Shown here: positions 23,416 through 35,101 of the stretch, one piece after another
Layout: every line of letters begins with the position of its first letter
Position numbering within the stretch: position 1 is the stretch's first letter
Source of the DNA: Heterodera schachtii
Taxonomy: Eukaryota; Nematoda; Chromadorea; Rhabditida; Heteroderidae
Assembly: GCA_023374025.1 (NCBI GenBank)
Contig: SIJG01000100.1
Coordinates: 258,200 to 322,199, forward strand
DNA length: 64,000 nt
Direction of reading: 5' to 3'
Translations under genes and position numbers: made by a program
The notes under the pieces: model-generated
Seen by the model: only the letters and a program-made list of their open reading frames with translations
Told to the model about the DNA's origin: nothing
The model's database searches: none

Positions 23416-23700
23416 AAGGGCGTAGCCAGACCCTTGGCTTCGGGGGGGGGGGGGGGCTGAAGTCAAAATTCGATTTTTAGGGGGTATTTTTACTTTCTTG
23501 AAATCCCGAATTAGGGGGGTGTATTTTAAATTTTTCACCGTTTTTCGCCAAAAATACTATTTTTTGCCGTTTTAGCCTACATTTTTCAAAAATATGGTAA
23601 AATGGGGATCCGGCGGTGCCGGTAGGCGCCGTCGGGAAAATTTTTGAGTATTTTAAATTTTTTGGGTTTCGGGGGGCGGGGGGGGGGCTTTAGCCCCCTC
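23416..23700. repeat. G-run repeat element
   Basis: Starts CAAGGGCGTAGCCAGACCC, then CTTGGCTTCGG and a long G run, followed by a GC hairpin (23610-23636) and a second G run. The same end occurs inverted at 61100-61150. It lies in the first long intron of the SPRY pseudogene. No target duplication was identified. Confidence 0.55.
23610..23636. repeat. Dispersed GC hairpin, copy 4
   Basis: CCGGCGGTGCC-GGTA-GGCGCCGTCGG followed by GAAAATTTTTGAG. Confidence 0.75.
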
Positions 23701-23999
23701 AGCCAACAGGGGTGGGGGCGGACAGAAAAATCCCATGATAGCGGATTCAAATTGCCACGGTCGCGGAAAACACGGCGAATCGCTTTCAAGCCCTGATACA
23801 TAAACACCATTTAACAATGCGTTTACCCTTGCTGTTCGTCACCATCAGTTTCGGTTGTTCCAGCATTTTCCTCTGAGTGGCCGTCCGCCATTTTTCGTTT
23901 CAACGGATTACTCATTTATAAATCGACTAAAATTTGAGCTGAAAACTATTCTGGGCAAATTGAGTTAACAATCTTTTCAGAATTCAAAGAATTCCGGGC

Positions 24000-24338
24000 G
24001 ACGCCTTCCGCACCGTCGCCGGTGGTGCCCGGATGAAGCGGAGTTAAATGACTTGGGAAAACATTCGAAAAGAGGCCCGAACAGAGATGGTCCAGGATTA
24101 TGGCTTGTTGGGGGTAATGGGTACTAATAAGGAAAATCGGAATGGAACTAAAAATGAAAAAGCTTTTTAGTTGGAGAAAAAAGACCGTTTTCGAGTTTCT
24201 AAAGAATAATTGTTTCTTGCAATCAATGAAAGAAAGAAATGCGTTGATGCGACGAATTTGTTTTGTTAATTCAGGAAGTGTCTGGTCAACAGGCCAATGG
24301 TAGCGTTCGAATTCGTTTGTCTCTTTCTCTGTGCTCAT
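24000..24338 (-). CDS. Hypothetical ORF upstream of SPRY pseudogene
   Basis: A minus-strand frame from MSTEKETNEFERYHWPVDQ contains a hydrophobic segment (FFLQLKSFFIFSSIPIFLI) near its middle. It ends by 24000 or is spliced earlier. The first 45 residues look protein-like (TLPELTKQIRRINAFLSFID); the remainder looks less so. I do not recognise it. It may be the first exon of a broken gene between the two SPRY genes. Confidence 0.3.
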
Positions 24339-24695
24339 CTTCTTTTGTCTCAAAAATCAATTCAGTTTTTGCGCTCAACATCGTTCGCGTCGCCGTTTTC
24401 TCGTGGTTGCATATTAGGGAATTCTTTACTCATACAATTTTACAAAAATTTGTTTTACTAGCATTTTTGCATTTGGATGTTTATTTCAATTTAGGTATAT
24501 TTAAGTGAATTGGATAAACTAAACTAAGGCTGATAAATTGTTATTATTAGAGAGACCGACTAAAAAGGCACCAAAAATCTCGAAAAAAGCATTATAAAAG
24601 TCAACGTAGAAGCCTCAAACCAAGTGCGAAATGTGTTATTTATGCTTAATATATCGAAACTAATGCGCAGAAAAAAGGCATATGTCTCAAAAGTC

Positions 24696-25065
24696 CGGGC
24701 CAGGTCGTTTTCGCGCCGGGTCGTTTTCGCGCCAGCCTAGTTTTTGAACTATAACTTTTTTATTGCCGACCAAATCCAAATTTCTTGGTGTCATTTGATA
24801 GCCCTAAGGATCCTCTATTAGCCTGCAAAATTCCAAAAAAATTTGTTAATTTTGAACAAACTTATGACCAAAAGTACATCAGAAATCAGGTTTTTCAGCT
24901 TTTTTGGCCATAACTTTTTTGAACCTTAACGAAATTTTTCGCAATTTTGCATGCTAATAGAGTATGTGAAGGGCTTTCGAATGATACCAAGAAAATTAGA
25001 TTTGGTTGACAATGAAAAAAGTTATAGTTCAAAAACTAGGCTGGCGCGAAAACGACCCCGCCCCT
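24696..25065. mobile_element. Non-autonomous hAT-type foldback element
   Basis: Inverted ends share GGTCGTTTTCGCGCC and AGCCTAGTTTTTGAACTATA (the right end inverted) and are flanked by an exact 8-bp duplication CAAAAGTC (24688-24695, 25066-25073). The 370-bp body has the recurrent TGATAGCCCT..CCTCTATTAGCCTGCAAAAT module. It lies between the two divergent SPRY genes. Confidence 0.85.
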
Positions 25066-25337
25066 CAAAAGTCGGTCTCTATACTTCCTTTTTTTCTCCT
25101 CCTCAACTCACTTTCTCTTCCCCTCCTGTTACTTTTCCATTTTCTCTCTTCCTCCTGTTCCTTTTCCCTTCCTAAAAAACTACTGCCCTATGATTTTGTT
25201 TTGTTCCCATTGATTTGTGTTTTAACTTTGGCACGTTTTTTTGAAATTCTGCGCGTCCTTTGTTGTTTAAAAAAAAAATTCTAATTCTTTTAAGTAAATT
25301 TGAAATCTAACCTTATTTTAGAGATACAAACTCAAAA

Positions 25338-27719
25338 ATGTCAATTTCGACCAATTCAATAAATTGTGGAGATGATTTCACACCAGCAGAAAATGGGGGT
25401 AAATGAAATTGGAGAAAAATTGAAGTTTTGTAAAGTGAAATTAAATGAATATTTAAATCCAAAAATTAATTTAATTTACCATATTTTAGAAGTGAATGGC
25501 GATGCAATTAATTTGGTAAATGATGGACAATTTGATGGCAACAGTGAATCGATCAGTGATAAGCAACAGCTTAAGGTGGGCGAAAGACAAAAACAATTGG
25601 GATAAATATTTGAATATTATGCGGCATAAAAGAGATTTTATTAATTAAAATTCAGGAATTTCGTGAAAAGTTTGCCAACATGGAAATGGAATTGAAAATG
25701 GCCAAATTGGAACTCGAAAATGTGAGTTTTATCTTAAAAAATTCGACTAAAAATTAAATTTTTTTATTATTTTTAGAAGGCACTTGAGCAAAAATTAAAG
25801 CACCAGGAAATGATGGTCGAACAGAAGACATTGAAGGAAAAAGTGGACAAAATTGAACAGAAAAAGGAGAAAAACGGTAAAAATCAAATTATTTTTCTGA
25901 TTTTATATTACTTTTGTTCATTTTTAGTAAATAATTTTGATTTAATTTTTTAAGCTGTCGATGAAAAGCTCTCACAATTACAGAATGAGCAGAAGAAAAT
26001 TTTGGAAAAAATCAGTGTATTGGAGAAGCAGCAAAAAGAACAGACAAAAGGCGAGGACAAATTAAAAAGGAAATAAAATTAATCAATTTTAAAAGTTTTA
26101 ATTTATTAAAAATTAATTTGATTTTTAAGCAACTTCAAAAATGCAAAATGATCAGAAGAAAATTTTGGAAAGAATCAGTGCATTAGAGCAAGAACCAAAG
26201 CAGAGAAAGGTAAATTAAGGAGTAAAAAATATATTTTTTAAAAAAATATTTTCATTTTAAATGAGTTGTTTTAAGGCATTTTTAAATTTCCGACAAAATT
26301 TTTGGGATGCCAATGTTCGTCATAATAATCTCAAAATCATTGACATCAAAAGTCTCATTGTCCATTATAAGAGGAATTTTTCTGGTATTTTTATAAATAA
26401 TTTACTTACAAAGGAGAGGTCGGCAAAAGTGACCGTGGGATTTACCAAATGAAATTTGGTGGGTGGGTAGATCACCCATGGAATTATAAAATGCCAAAAA
26501 CTTTGGCACGCCATATCTCGGCAAAGAAGCTCATTTGGAAAAATGATAAAATTTTACAATAGAACCTAGCAGGCCCGTACCCAGAAAAAAAAAAAATTTC
26601 GGGGAGGGCACTCGAAGAGCTTTTTTTTGTTTTTTTTTTTGCTCTTCGGGCCCAAAATTTTTTTTTTTGTACTAATGTTATTTTTAAAATCTTCAGCACG
26701 GAGCAAAAAACAAAAATTATTAGCGATTTTGCGCCGAAAAATCACAATTTTTCCATTTTTGGGCTCAAATTTTTAAGAAATAATGGTCTAATTGGGGCCC
26801 GGCGGTGCCGATAGGCGCCGCCGGGAAAAATTTTTGGAAAATTAAATGCAATATGATAAGAAAAGTGCAAAATTTTCAGAAAATTTGCCCATTTTTGCTT
26901 GAAAATTATTTGATTTTTCATTTCGGGGGGGGGGGGGGCACGTGCCCCCCCATCCCCCCCCCCCCTAGATACGGGCCTGGAGCCTGGAACCTAGGAGTGA
27001 TCTACCCACGCAGCAAAGTCCATTTGGAAATCCCACGGTCACTTGCCGACCCCTCCTTTGTTAGTTTATATTTCTCCTCAAAAGGTTACTGTTCTTCTGT
27101 CTTCGCTAAACATCCGATTTTGCTGGACAATAATTCGTCTGACACTTTTTATTACGAAATTTCAATCGGAAATAAGGAAAAGTAAGAGAGTTTTTTTTAA
27201 TTTTTTGAATATAAAATTAATTAAAAATATTAAAATTTATTTTTTATTGTTTTTATTTACTTTTTCAGTTGGATGAGCTTCGGATTCGCAGTCAAACAGC
27301 AGAACAAATTGGATGGAACAATTCGAACGCGCAAAGGAACTTATGCAATTGACAGTGATGGCAAAATTTGGATTAACGGAGAAGGAAAAGGAATAAATGT
27401 CGAATATTCCTACGGTGTTGGCGATATCGTAGGAATTGGCGTCAATTCTGTTATTCGGCAGATCATTTTCACTAAAAATGGAAAACGATTGGGTTAACAA
27501 ATAAATATATTAACTTTTAAAAATTATAATTTATTTAATTGAATTTTTTGTTTGATTAGTCTAAAAACCCTTAACTTTTTCACAGATTCCTCTGGTCTTT
27601 TGGTTGCTTCATCTTTTGGTGATGATGCTTTTCATCCATTCGTTTCTTTGCACGACTCTGGTGACAAAATTGAGGCGAATTTTGGGCCCAATTTTAAATT
27701 TGATTTGGAGGCTCTTTAA
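25338..27719 (+). CDS. Coiled-coil SPRY domain protein
   Basis: Ten exons: 25338-25398, 25490-25575, 25656-25721, 25777-25876, 25955-about 26070, 26130-26209, 26276-26384, 27085-27181, 27269-27492 and 27586-27719. Exons 1-6 encode a charged N-terminus and coiled coil (EMELKMAKLELEN, QNEQKKILEKISVLEKQQ). Exons 7-10 encode a SPRY domain: QNFWDANVRHNN, SVFAKHPILLDNNSSD, MSFGFAVKQQNKLDGT, YSYGVGDIVGIGVNS and FHPFVSLHDSGDKIEANFGP. Cyst nematodes have large SPRY families, some secreted effectors; this one has no signal peptide. Exon 5 is followed by AAATAAAATT rather than a GT donor, giving an in-frame stop at 26074-26076. Either an unusual splice is used or the two halves are uncoupled. Intron 7 carries two nested transposons. 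Confidence 0.8.
26570..26986. mobile_element. Nested non-autonomous hAT-type element
   Basis: Ends CAGGCCCGTACC and GATACGGGCCTG(GAGCCTG) with an exact 8-bp duplication GAACCTAG (26562-26569, 26987-26994). It contains T runs, G/C runs and a GC hairpin at 26799-26824. Confidence 0.85.
26799..26824. repeat. Dispersed GC hairpin, copy 5
   Basis: CCGGCGGTGCC-GATA-GGCGCCGCCGG followed by GAAAAATTTTTGG. Inside the 26570-26986 element. Confidence 0.85.
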
Positions 27720-29753
27720 ATGATGAAATATTCACAAAATTTGATCACTTTTATCGATCATTCATTTATTATTTTTGTTCTTTCCATTTACTTTTATAAA
27801 TTTGTTGTGCTTTTTTATTATTTAATATTTATAGAAACTTGAACAGTCAAACTTGGCCATTCTTTGTGAAATGATCCGTTTAGTGGCCAAATGAATGCCA
27901 TCGACAAAATCACCACAAGAAAATTTGGTTTTTTTCCATTATGCCGTTCTCCCCCCCCCCCCCCCCGTAAACATGTTATGATCCCGACAAGGGAAAGCAC
28001 TCATCAAGAATCTGGCGTCAAGACTGCATCTGTTGATGTAAAATTCTAATATCTGATCTGTAGTTGACCAATGTGCTTTAGAGGCCCACACCAGGGTTGT
28101 TCCGGGACGAGAAAAATGTCGGGATTCGTGTCAGCCGTGGAAACGAAGGAGTAGAAAAATAACTAGGAAAGGGGAGGATGAGAAAGACTTTGTCTTTAAA
28201 GTTTTGGTGGAAAATGGATGAAGCGACTGGATGAGAACAAAGTGTTTGTTTAGTTATGGGAAGGAAAAAATGAAAAGGTTATTTTATTGGATTCTCTCGG
28301 GCTCGGCGCGGATCGGTGGATATATGAGACGAGCGCATGAGGCAAAAACTGAAAAAAATGGAGGGAAACAGTCGATTTTTAGGGGGCCAGGGAAAGAATT
28401 ATGGATGACCACTTTTTGAAAGGTTTTCCCAGAATAATTAAAAAAGTGGCTCTTTTTAAAGGATAAAGTTCAAATTTTTTTTTTTTTTGCATTTATGATT
28501 TTCATATGAAGTAACAAAATGCTGGTGGATACACTGCAGGGAATCAAATGCTTTTAAAATGATGCATAACTTAAATAAAAAAATAACTAATTATTTAATA
28601 AAATTCAGTAAACTTTGACATTTTATTAATTTCATATTTTTGGAATGAATTATCAAACAGTTGGAACCAAAATTTCGGTGTCATTGTGGCAGGGATTAAA
28701 ACACAAAGACAATTTGAAGTGGGATAGAAATTAATCTGTATTTTTTTAATATTTCCGAATTTATTTGGTAAATAAAGCAGAAAAGCAAAGCATATATTAT
28801 CAGAAATTAAAAATACATGAAAACCAGAAAATATTCAGAAATACAACAGCAAAGACAAAAGAAAATGCTAAGAAATACAACATATAACAAATGATCAGCC
28901 AGATTTTGTAAAAATATTTCTTTAAAGAGTGGTAAAACCCGCTAGTTTTGGTGTTAAAAGAACAATACTTTAGAATGAATGCTTTTTTAAAATTTATTTG
29001 ATTTTGCTAAGAATTTAGTCTGTTTTAATGGACGCTGTTCAAACTGCGTTTATTTATTTTCTTTCATTATTTATTTGTTTTCTTTGGGTTTTTCCAATTT
29101 GGTTTTTTACTGCCTCGGCGTTTCAGCAACGGAATTCAAAAAAAGACAAATGATTAACAAATGATTAAAACATGCAAAAATCTCTGGCATTTATAATGAG
29201 TTGGTTTTGAAATGGAAAGTCACATTTTCTTTCTTTTTTTTTGCTGTTCTTTTACTTTTTACTGTCTGTTTTTATAATTTCAAATTTTGTATTTATTTCA
29301 TATTGGGTATTTTAAAAGTAAAGTTGACAAAGCATTTATTTATTTTCGCACGTTTCAGCTCAGCAATTCTGGCAATCAAAACACTCAATTCTTCCGATGT
29401 GCTCAGACTTGGAAAAATTGTTAAAAATTAAAAATAAATAAATAATAATTTAAAATATTTTTGATTGCTTTTTTTATTTTAATATTTTACGTCGAAATGG
29501 CGAGAAATCATCTTTTCCCGACCCGGTCCCGTGCAACTCTAGTTATAAGTGAATTTTCATACCATTTAGCACCAATTTAATGGTTTTTGGCTAAAAAAAA
29601 TTTTAAGTTTTGTGTCCGAAGGAATACAATTTTTTTGAGCCGAATAAATTAAAGTTGATCGCTTCAACAAAAGGAACAATTTTATAAACGCCAAATTAAT
29701 TATCCAACGCCGCAATTTCAATTTGATCGATCAGTTCTCAACAATTGATTCAT
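27720..29753. other. Gene-poor intergenic DNA
   Basis: No convincing gene. Contains a C run (27949-27966) and a tRNA-type B box on the minus strand near 28545. A hAT terminus ends CGGTCCCGTGCAACTCTA at about 29541, with no partner found. The block 29550-29650 is an inverted copy of 10395-10640. Confidence 0.55.
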
Positions 29754-31027
29754 TCACTTCTGCTGCTGATCACTTGGGCCGGGAGTTGCGTCGAGAAGCC
29801 TAAAAATCAGAACATCACAATAAATTTGAATAATTTATCCGCTTACCCGTCCCCGATTTGACGCTCGTTATAAATGTGAATGCCAATTTTGTTCCATTGA
29901 TCGTAAGTTTGCCAGCCAATCGTTTCCTTTTCCCATTTGCTTTTATCTCGCGCAATTGGACAACGGACCAACAGAAAACGACGGCCATTGTTAGTTCTTT
30001 TCAGCGCCAATTGTTCACGGGTCAATTCGTTGGTCAGATCAAAGAGCACAACGGAGTCAGCAAAAGGCGGCGGAAACCAAATAGAAATGATGAAATTGAC
30101 GGGGGAAGAAGCATTGGTAAAAGCCTAAAATGTGGAGAAAATTGATTAAAGCATTATGAAATGAAAGCACCGCTTTGAACGGTTCAATATTCAACGGCCA
30201 ATTCACATTATCCACGTGCAACGAGCAGAACAACACTTTTGGTACATTGTCCGGACGGGCAGTGAAAAGCCATTTGGCCACCGCCTGTCCATCCGATGCC
30301 GTGGCACTGTCATCGCATGGGAATTCGGTGAAGAGATCGCCAAAGTCGAAAAAGACAACGCGAAGAGATGGACAGTCGTTGAATATTGACGGGACGAACT
30401 TGCGCAAACGGTGGAAAAATATGGCGGACAATCGCAAGCCATGAATGTTTTTTTCGAGCATTGGCCAAGTGTTGTGCAAAAACAACTCCAAAAGGCGGTC
30501 ATTGTTCGTGTGGATAGACAAATTGATTTGACAGGTGGCAAAAACTTGGCGAAAACGATGAAGAAAAGTGATGACATTTTGGTCGATGAAACTAAAAATG
30601 GATCGGAAAAGTTGTTAAAATTTGTGTATAATTGCCAATTTTACTAGATGATGATGCGTTCGAATCCGCTGACTTTGCGTGGCATTTGAACTTGCGGAAT
30701 TGGCAATGGTTTTCCATGGGAATTGACAATTTCCATTTCCTTCGTGACATTCTCTCCAATTTTTCTTTCAATTTGAATAGGTTTCAGCGTCCATTTGCGA
30801 GTTCTGAAGTGTTCGTTGACGTAAAAGTCAAATCGGTGGCTGATCATTGCAATTCCAAGGCCAAGTTGACGAGGCGGCAACAATTCGAACACACAAAGCC
30901 AACAATCGCCGGAAATGAAACTGAAAAAAAAAGAAAACAAAATTTAAAAATGAAATTGAAAATTAGCATTTTAATTTTACATTGCTTTTGCCATCTTTTC
31001 TTCAGCTTCTTTTTGGCGGTCTGACAT
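29754..31027 (-). CDS. F-box-like family A protein, intact (355 aa)
   Basis: Exons 30981-31027, 30645-30920, 30171-30591, 29847-30124 and 29754-29799 sum to 1068 nt with matching phases (2, 2, 0, 2) and GT-AG introns. Exon 1 is MSDRQKEAEEKMAKA. Exon 2 is F-box-like (DCWLCVFELLPPRQLGLGIA, ISHRFDFYVNEHFRTRKW) and ends KVSGFERIII. Exon 3 is the family-specific middle domain (RLRKFVPSIFNDCPSLRVVF, DDSATASDGQAVAKWLFTA). Exon 4 holds VLFDLTNELTREQLALKR and RCPIARDKSKWEKETIGW. Exon 5 is the tail LLDATPGPSDQQQK. F-box proteins usually recruit substrates to SCF ubiquitin ligases; the F-box call rests on the leucine/valine pattern only. This is the cleanest short-form member and a reference for the broken ones. 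Confidence 0.8.
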
Positions 31028-33023
31028 TTTGTTGAGGGGAAATTATTAAGACAGTTTTGGACGGACCTAAATTTGCTTAGTAAAATTTTAATTCGTTCAA
31101 ATTAAACAACAAAACTAACAAAATGAAAAAACAATTGGGATTTTAGCAACATGGAGGGGCTCAAAAAACGGGTCGCTGTCACTTTGGCGCCGGTATTTTG
31201 GTGCGAGGTTTTTGGCGCAATTCGCCTGAATTTTTGGTATGTAGCAAAAATAATATTTGTAGAAAAAATGACAGTCATTGCCATTTTCTCTGTCTTTTAT
31301 ACGAATTTTTAATGAAAAAAAAACAAATTGGGCCGTTGGCCATTCATTCATTCCCCTCCCAACGTTCGTTTTCCATCCAACAATGCCAGGTTGATTGAAT
31401 GAATGATGCTTACAAGGGAACATCGCGAACTGTGAGTGCCCAAATCACTTTAAAACCACTTTTATCGTGTAGAGCATAGTCGATTTGCTATTGTAAATTT
31501 TCGGTTTTTTGGCTCCGGCGCCAAAAATGATCAGAAAAAATTGATCAAATTTTCGAAAAATCGATAAATGTGGTCATTTTTTTTTTCTAAAATTCATAAA
31601 AAAATTTAAAATGTTGCTAGACTCATAAACTTTTTTTTAAATGAACAGCAAACAATTCTCTATATTTTATCTCCATATTTTGACCGAATAACGATTTTAG
31701 AAAAAAAAATTTTTTTTTAAATATTAAATTTAATTATCCCATTCACAACAATTTGATGAAAAATGAAAATCATTCATTGCAACGGTGGGGGGAGGGGAGG
31801 AAATAGTCGAAACACAAATTCCGACTACACCATGAGCAACATATAAAAGGCCGGACCAGGCCGTTTTCGTACGGGCCGTTTTCATACGAGCGCAAGTTTT
31901 TGGCTATAACTTTTTTCTTTGCCAACCAAATCCAACATTTTTGGTATCATTCGATAGCCCTATGTATCCTCTATTAGCCTGCAGAATTTCGAAAAATTTC
32001 GTTAAGGTTCAAAAAAGTTATGGCCAGAAGAATTCAAAAAACCGGAAAAACCACCAAATGGAAATTTTCAACAAAAAACTGCCCATAACTTTTGTAAAGT
32101 CAACCAAATTAGACATGCTTAGTATACTTAGATAGCGCTAACATTTCTCTATTGGATCACCTAAGTTTCAAAAAATTTGGTCAAGTTTGAGCAAAGTTAT
32201 GGGCAAAAGTTTAGATGTGGCCAGGTTTTCACACATTTTTGGCCATAACTTTTTCTAAACTCAATGAATTTTTTGAAATTTTGCAGACTAAAACGTAGAG
32301 CTATCGAATATCAAGAAAATAAAAAATCTAAGAAATTTATAACGGACAATCATTAGACATAAAAAAATTTCGATCGTCAAAAATTCTGATCAAAACTTTT
32401 TCAGAACCAACAAAATTAATAAAGCTTGCTATTATTCGATAGCCCTACGTGTCCTCTATTAGTCTGCAAAATATCAAAAATTTTTATTGAGTTAAATAAA
32501 AGTTATGGCCAAAAATGTGTGCAAACTTGGTACCTTGCTTACTTTTGGCCATAACTTTGCTCAAACTTTACCAAATTTTTTGAAATTTAGATGAGTTTGT
32601 AGCAAAATATTGGGGCTATCCAATGATACAAGAAGGTCTAATTTGGTTGACATTGACAAAAGTTATGGGCAGTTTTTTGTTGAAAATTTCCATGGCTATA
32701 CCACGGTTCCTATCGTTATGTTGGACCTCTAATTAAACATTTTTACAATCAATTACAATTTCAGTAAATCGCTTAATTTATCCTAAAGGCAAATATACAT
32801 ATAATACAATTTGTGATCACTGCAACAATTTTATATACATCAGATGGGCTCAAATTCATTATCCATCTCCACAATTCAATTAAATAGATCATTTCTCAAC
32901 AAATCGTTCACTCATTTCTGTTGCTGATCACTTGGGTCGATCATTGCGTCAAGAGCCTAAAAAATCGAAAAGCAATAAATTTGGATATTTGAATAAGCAT
33001 CATTCATTCATCACTGACCCATC
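31028..33023. other. Intergenic DNA with GGCCATAACTTTT repeats
   Basis: No gene seen. From 31850 to 32700 the DNA is a mosaic of direct and inverted copies of a module (GGCCATAACTTTTT, GATAGCCCT, CTCTATTAG, TGCAAAAT) also present at 24770-25030 and 59480-59560. Its left end (GGACCAGGCCGTTTTCGTAC) resembles that of the 24696 element. The 32760-32980 block is the 3' flank shared with 10880-11090. Confidence 0.6.
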
Positions 33024-34402
33024 TCAGATGTCGATCCGATTCCACTGATCAATAAAGTTCCATCCAATCGCTTCCTTTTCCCATTTTGTCCATTTGCTTT
33101 CTTCGCGCACAATTGGACAACGGATCAGAAGAAAATGGCCGATATCTTTCATCCTCAACGTCAATTGCTCCCGAGTCAATTCGTTGATCAGATCGAAGAG
33201 CAAAACGAACTCAGTGAAAGTTGGCGGAAATCGAATGAAAACGATGAAATTGACGGGAGATGAAGCCGAGGCAAAAGCCTAAAATGAGGGAAAAAATTGG
33301 TTAATAAAAGACAATGACAATTTACAGTTGGGAGGGGGCACGAAAACGAAAAGAGAGTCGCGGGATCACTCTGGAGCGAGACATTTTTGCACCGCCAAAT
33401 TAAAAATGCGCCAAAAACTTTTGCCAAAAAACGAGTTGAAAATATCGTCCAAAATATTTTTTTGTCAACAAAGCCCAAAGACCGTAAAATGCCAAATAAA
33501 ACAATCAAATCGAAAGCACCGCTTTGAAGTCTTCAATCCTTGACGACCAATTCCGACAATTCATGTACAACCAGCATTTGAACACCTTTGGCACACCGTC
33601 AGGACGGGGAGTGAAAAGCCATTTGGCCACCGCTTGTCCATTGGAAGCATTGGCATTGTCATTGCATGGGAATTCGGCGAAAAAAACCGTCATAATAGGC
33701 ATTGATAATGCGGAGCGATGGACAGTCGTTGAGAATTGACGGCACGAATTTGCGCAAACGGCGGAAAACTTCGTCGGACAATTGGATGCCATGAATGTTT
33801 CTCGCGATCATTGGCCAAATGTTGTGTAAAAAGAACTCCAAAATGCGGTCCTTGAATGTATCGATGGTCAAATTAATTGGACAGGTGGCAAAAAGTTGCC
33901 GAAAATTGCCGGGAAAAGCGATGGCATTGTTGTTGAAGTATCTGTGAAAAATGATGGAAGCGTTATACAGACCTACAACAAAAAAAAAAAAAGCATCAAA
34001 TCCCACTTAAATGAAATGGCTTTGAATCCGACGACTTTCTTTGGCAGCGGATTTGGCGGAATTGGCAATTCTTTTCCAGCGTAATTGACAATTTCCATTC
34101 CCACGGTGCCATTTGCTTTGGATTTAATTGCCATGGATCTCAGAGCCCAGCGGCGAGTCTTGAAGTGTTCGTCGACGTAAAAGTCAAAACGGTGGCTGAT
34201 CATCGCAATTCCAAGGCCAAGTTGGGAAGCCGGAAGCAGATCGTACACACAAAGCCAACAATCGGCGGAGATAAAACTGAAAAAAGGGAAAACAAAATTT
34301 AAAATTGAAATTTAAAATTGGCATTTTAAAAATGGCATTTTAATTTTAAATTTACATTGCCTTCGCCATTTTCTTCTCCGCTTCGTTTCGGTTGTCTGAC
34401 AT
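33024..34402 (-). pseudogene. F-box-like family A gene, single frameshift
   Basis: Start MSDNRNEAEKKMAKA at 34402; exon 2 FISADCWLCVYDLLPASQLG with HRFDFYVDEHFKTRRW; exon 3 from about 33949 with RLRKFVPSILNDCPSLRI; exon 4 from about 33278 with LLFDLINELTREQLTLR and RCPIVREESKWTKWEKEAIG. In exon 3, near 33681, one extra T in a TTTTTTT run shifts the frame before the PCNDNANASNGQAVAKWLF block. Exon 4 ends early at WNRIDI, the same stop as in the gene at 11142, so the two share ancestry or conversion. The single homopolymer change could be an assembly error, and then the gene would be functional with a shortened tail. Confidence 0.75.
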
Positions 34403-34769
34403 TTTGTTGAGAGGGAATGATTAAGACAGTTTTCGTCGGATTTAAATGGCTTAGCAAAGATGAAAAAATTATGTGAAAATCAGCAATTTCTTTTTTAAAA
34501 TCTGTTGGCTTTTGCTGAGTGGCTGTCCTTTTGCTCCCCGAAAAGATCAAAGGTTAGGGATTTGTTTGGTTTGCAATAAATCATAAAAACTTTTTCCTGG
34601 AGATTTTCGAGGTCTCTGATCATGAAAAGATATCCATTTTGACGAATTCTAATCCTTAACCAGAATTCGAACAAAAAATATATATGAAAATGCAGGTCTT
34701 TCTAATTTTGATTGTTTGGTTCAAACGGAAGCCATCGGCGGGGGTTCCAATTTCATTCAATTCAAAAAC

Positions 34770-34955
34770 ACAGTAAAGACCAAAAATGAGAAGGAAAAGG
34801 GTAAAATGTCGAGAAAAAAATACGCAAAATGCACAGAATCATTTTTGGAGGAATTGTCATGAGAAAAATTTGACGAAAGAAACGAAAAGAAATAAATGGT
34901 GAATGAATAATTATAATAATGAAAGTGGCGGAGGAAAAGAAACCACTTTTATACT
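34770..34955 (-). promoter_or_regulatory. Promoter and decayed anchor exon, family A
   Basis: The minus strand has TATA in AGTATAAAAGTGGTTTCTT (about 34950), then the same 5' leader as the 42739 gene, including a degenerate first exon (CAATTCCTCCAAAAATGATTCTGT) and TTACCCTTTTCCTTCTCATTTTT. It serves the gene starting at 34402, but its anchor-coding exon appears lost. Confidence 0.5.
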
Positions 34956-35101
34956 AATTTATTTTACAATTTTATTAAAAATGTTTTTCTTTACCGAATT
35001 TTCATTCTACCTATGTTTTTGAGGCATTTTAATATTGCTTATAAAATTTAATTAATTAAATCAGTCGAAGAAAATTGTCTTAATAATTTCCCCTCAACAA
35101 A

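Larger units (their letters stand above)
19115..23915 (-). pseudogene. Coiled-coil SPRY gene, degraded 3' half
   Basis: The ATG at 23915 opens MSNPLKRKMADGHSEENAGT. It is followed by exons for a long coiled coil at about 22440-22355 (KKEMELREVNQLCKIKDLEN), 22305-22180, 22107-21997, 20697-20640, 20575-20450 and 20390-20278. A SPRY domain follows in pieces: 20000-19880 (NDYCWDVNACSKDIEI), 19850-19785 (RSVFAKHSFSLNNYCSG), 19415-19300 (GFNFGVAVKYYPQML) and about 19200-19115 (FVSLYSFGDKIEA, then FKFEKDI). The last piece is out of frame by one base, and the exon for the YSYGVGD region was not found. Exon 1 also joins exon 2 in an unsuitable phase, so an exon may be unseen. It is a paralogue of 25338-27719 in opposite orientation. 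No signal peptide. Confidence 0.65.
26409..27060. mobile_element. Non-autonomous element with TTA duplication, nested insertion
   Basis: Long inverted ends (CAAAGGAGAGGTCGGCAA at left, its near-complement ending CCTCCTTTG at right) are flanked by TTA on both sides (26406-26408, 27061-27063). The arms also share GTGACCGTGGGATTT. A 3-bp TTA duplication suits a PIF/Harbinger-type element. It lies in an intron of the SPRY gene and is itself split by the hAT-type element at 26570-26986. Confidence 0.65.

Noticed and set aside
25338..27719. Secreted SPRY effector
   Set aside because: The N-terminus (MSISTNSINCGDDF) has no signal peptide and is followed by a coiled coil, so secretion is not supported.
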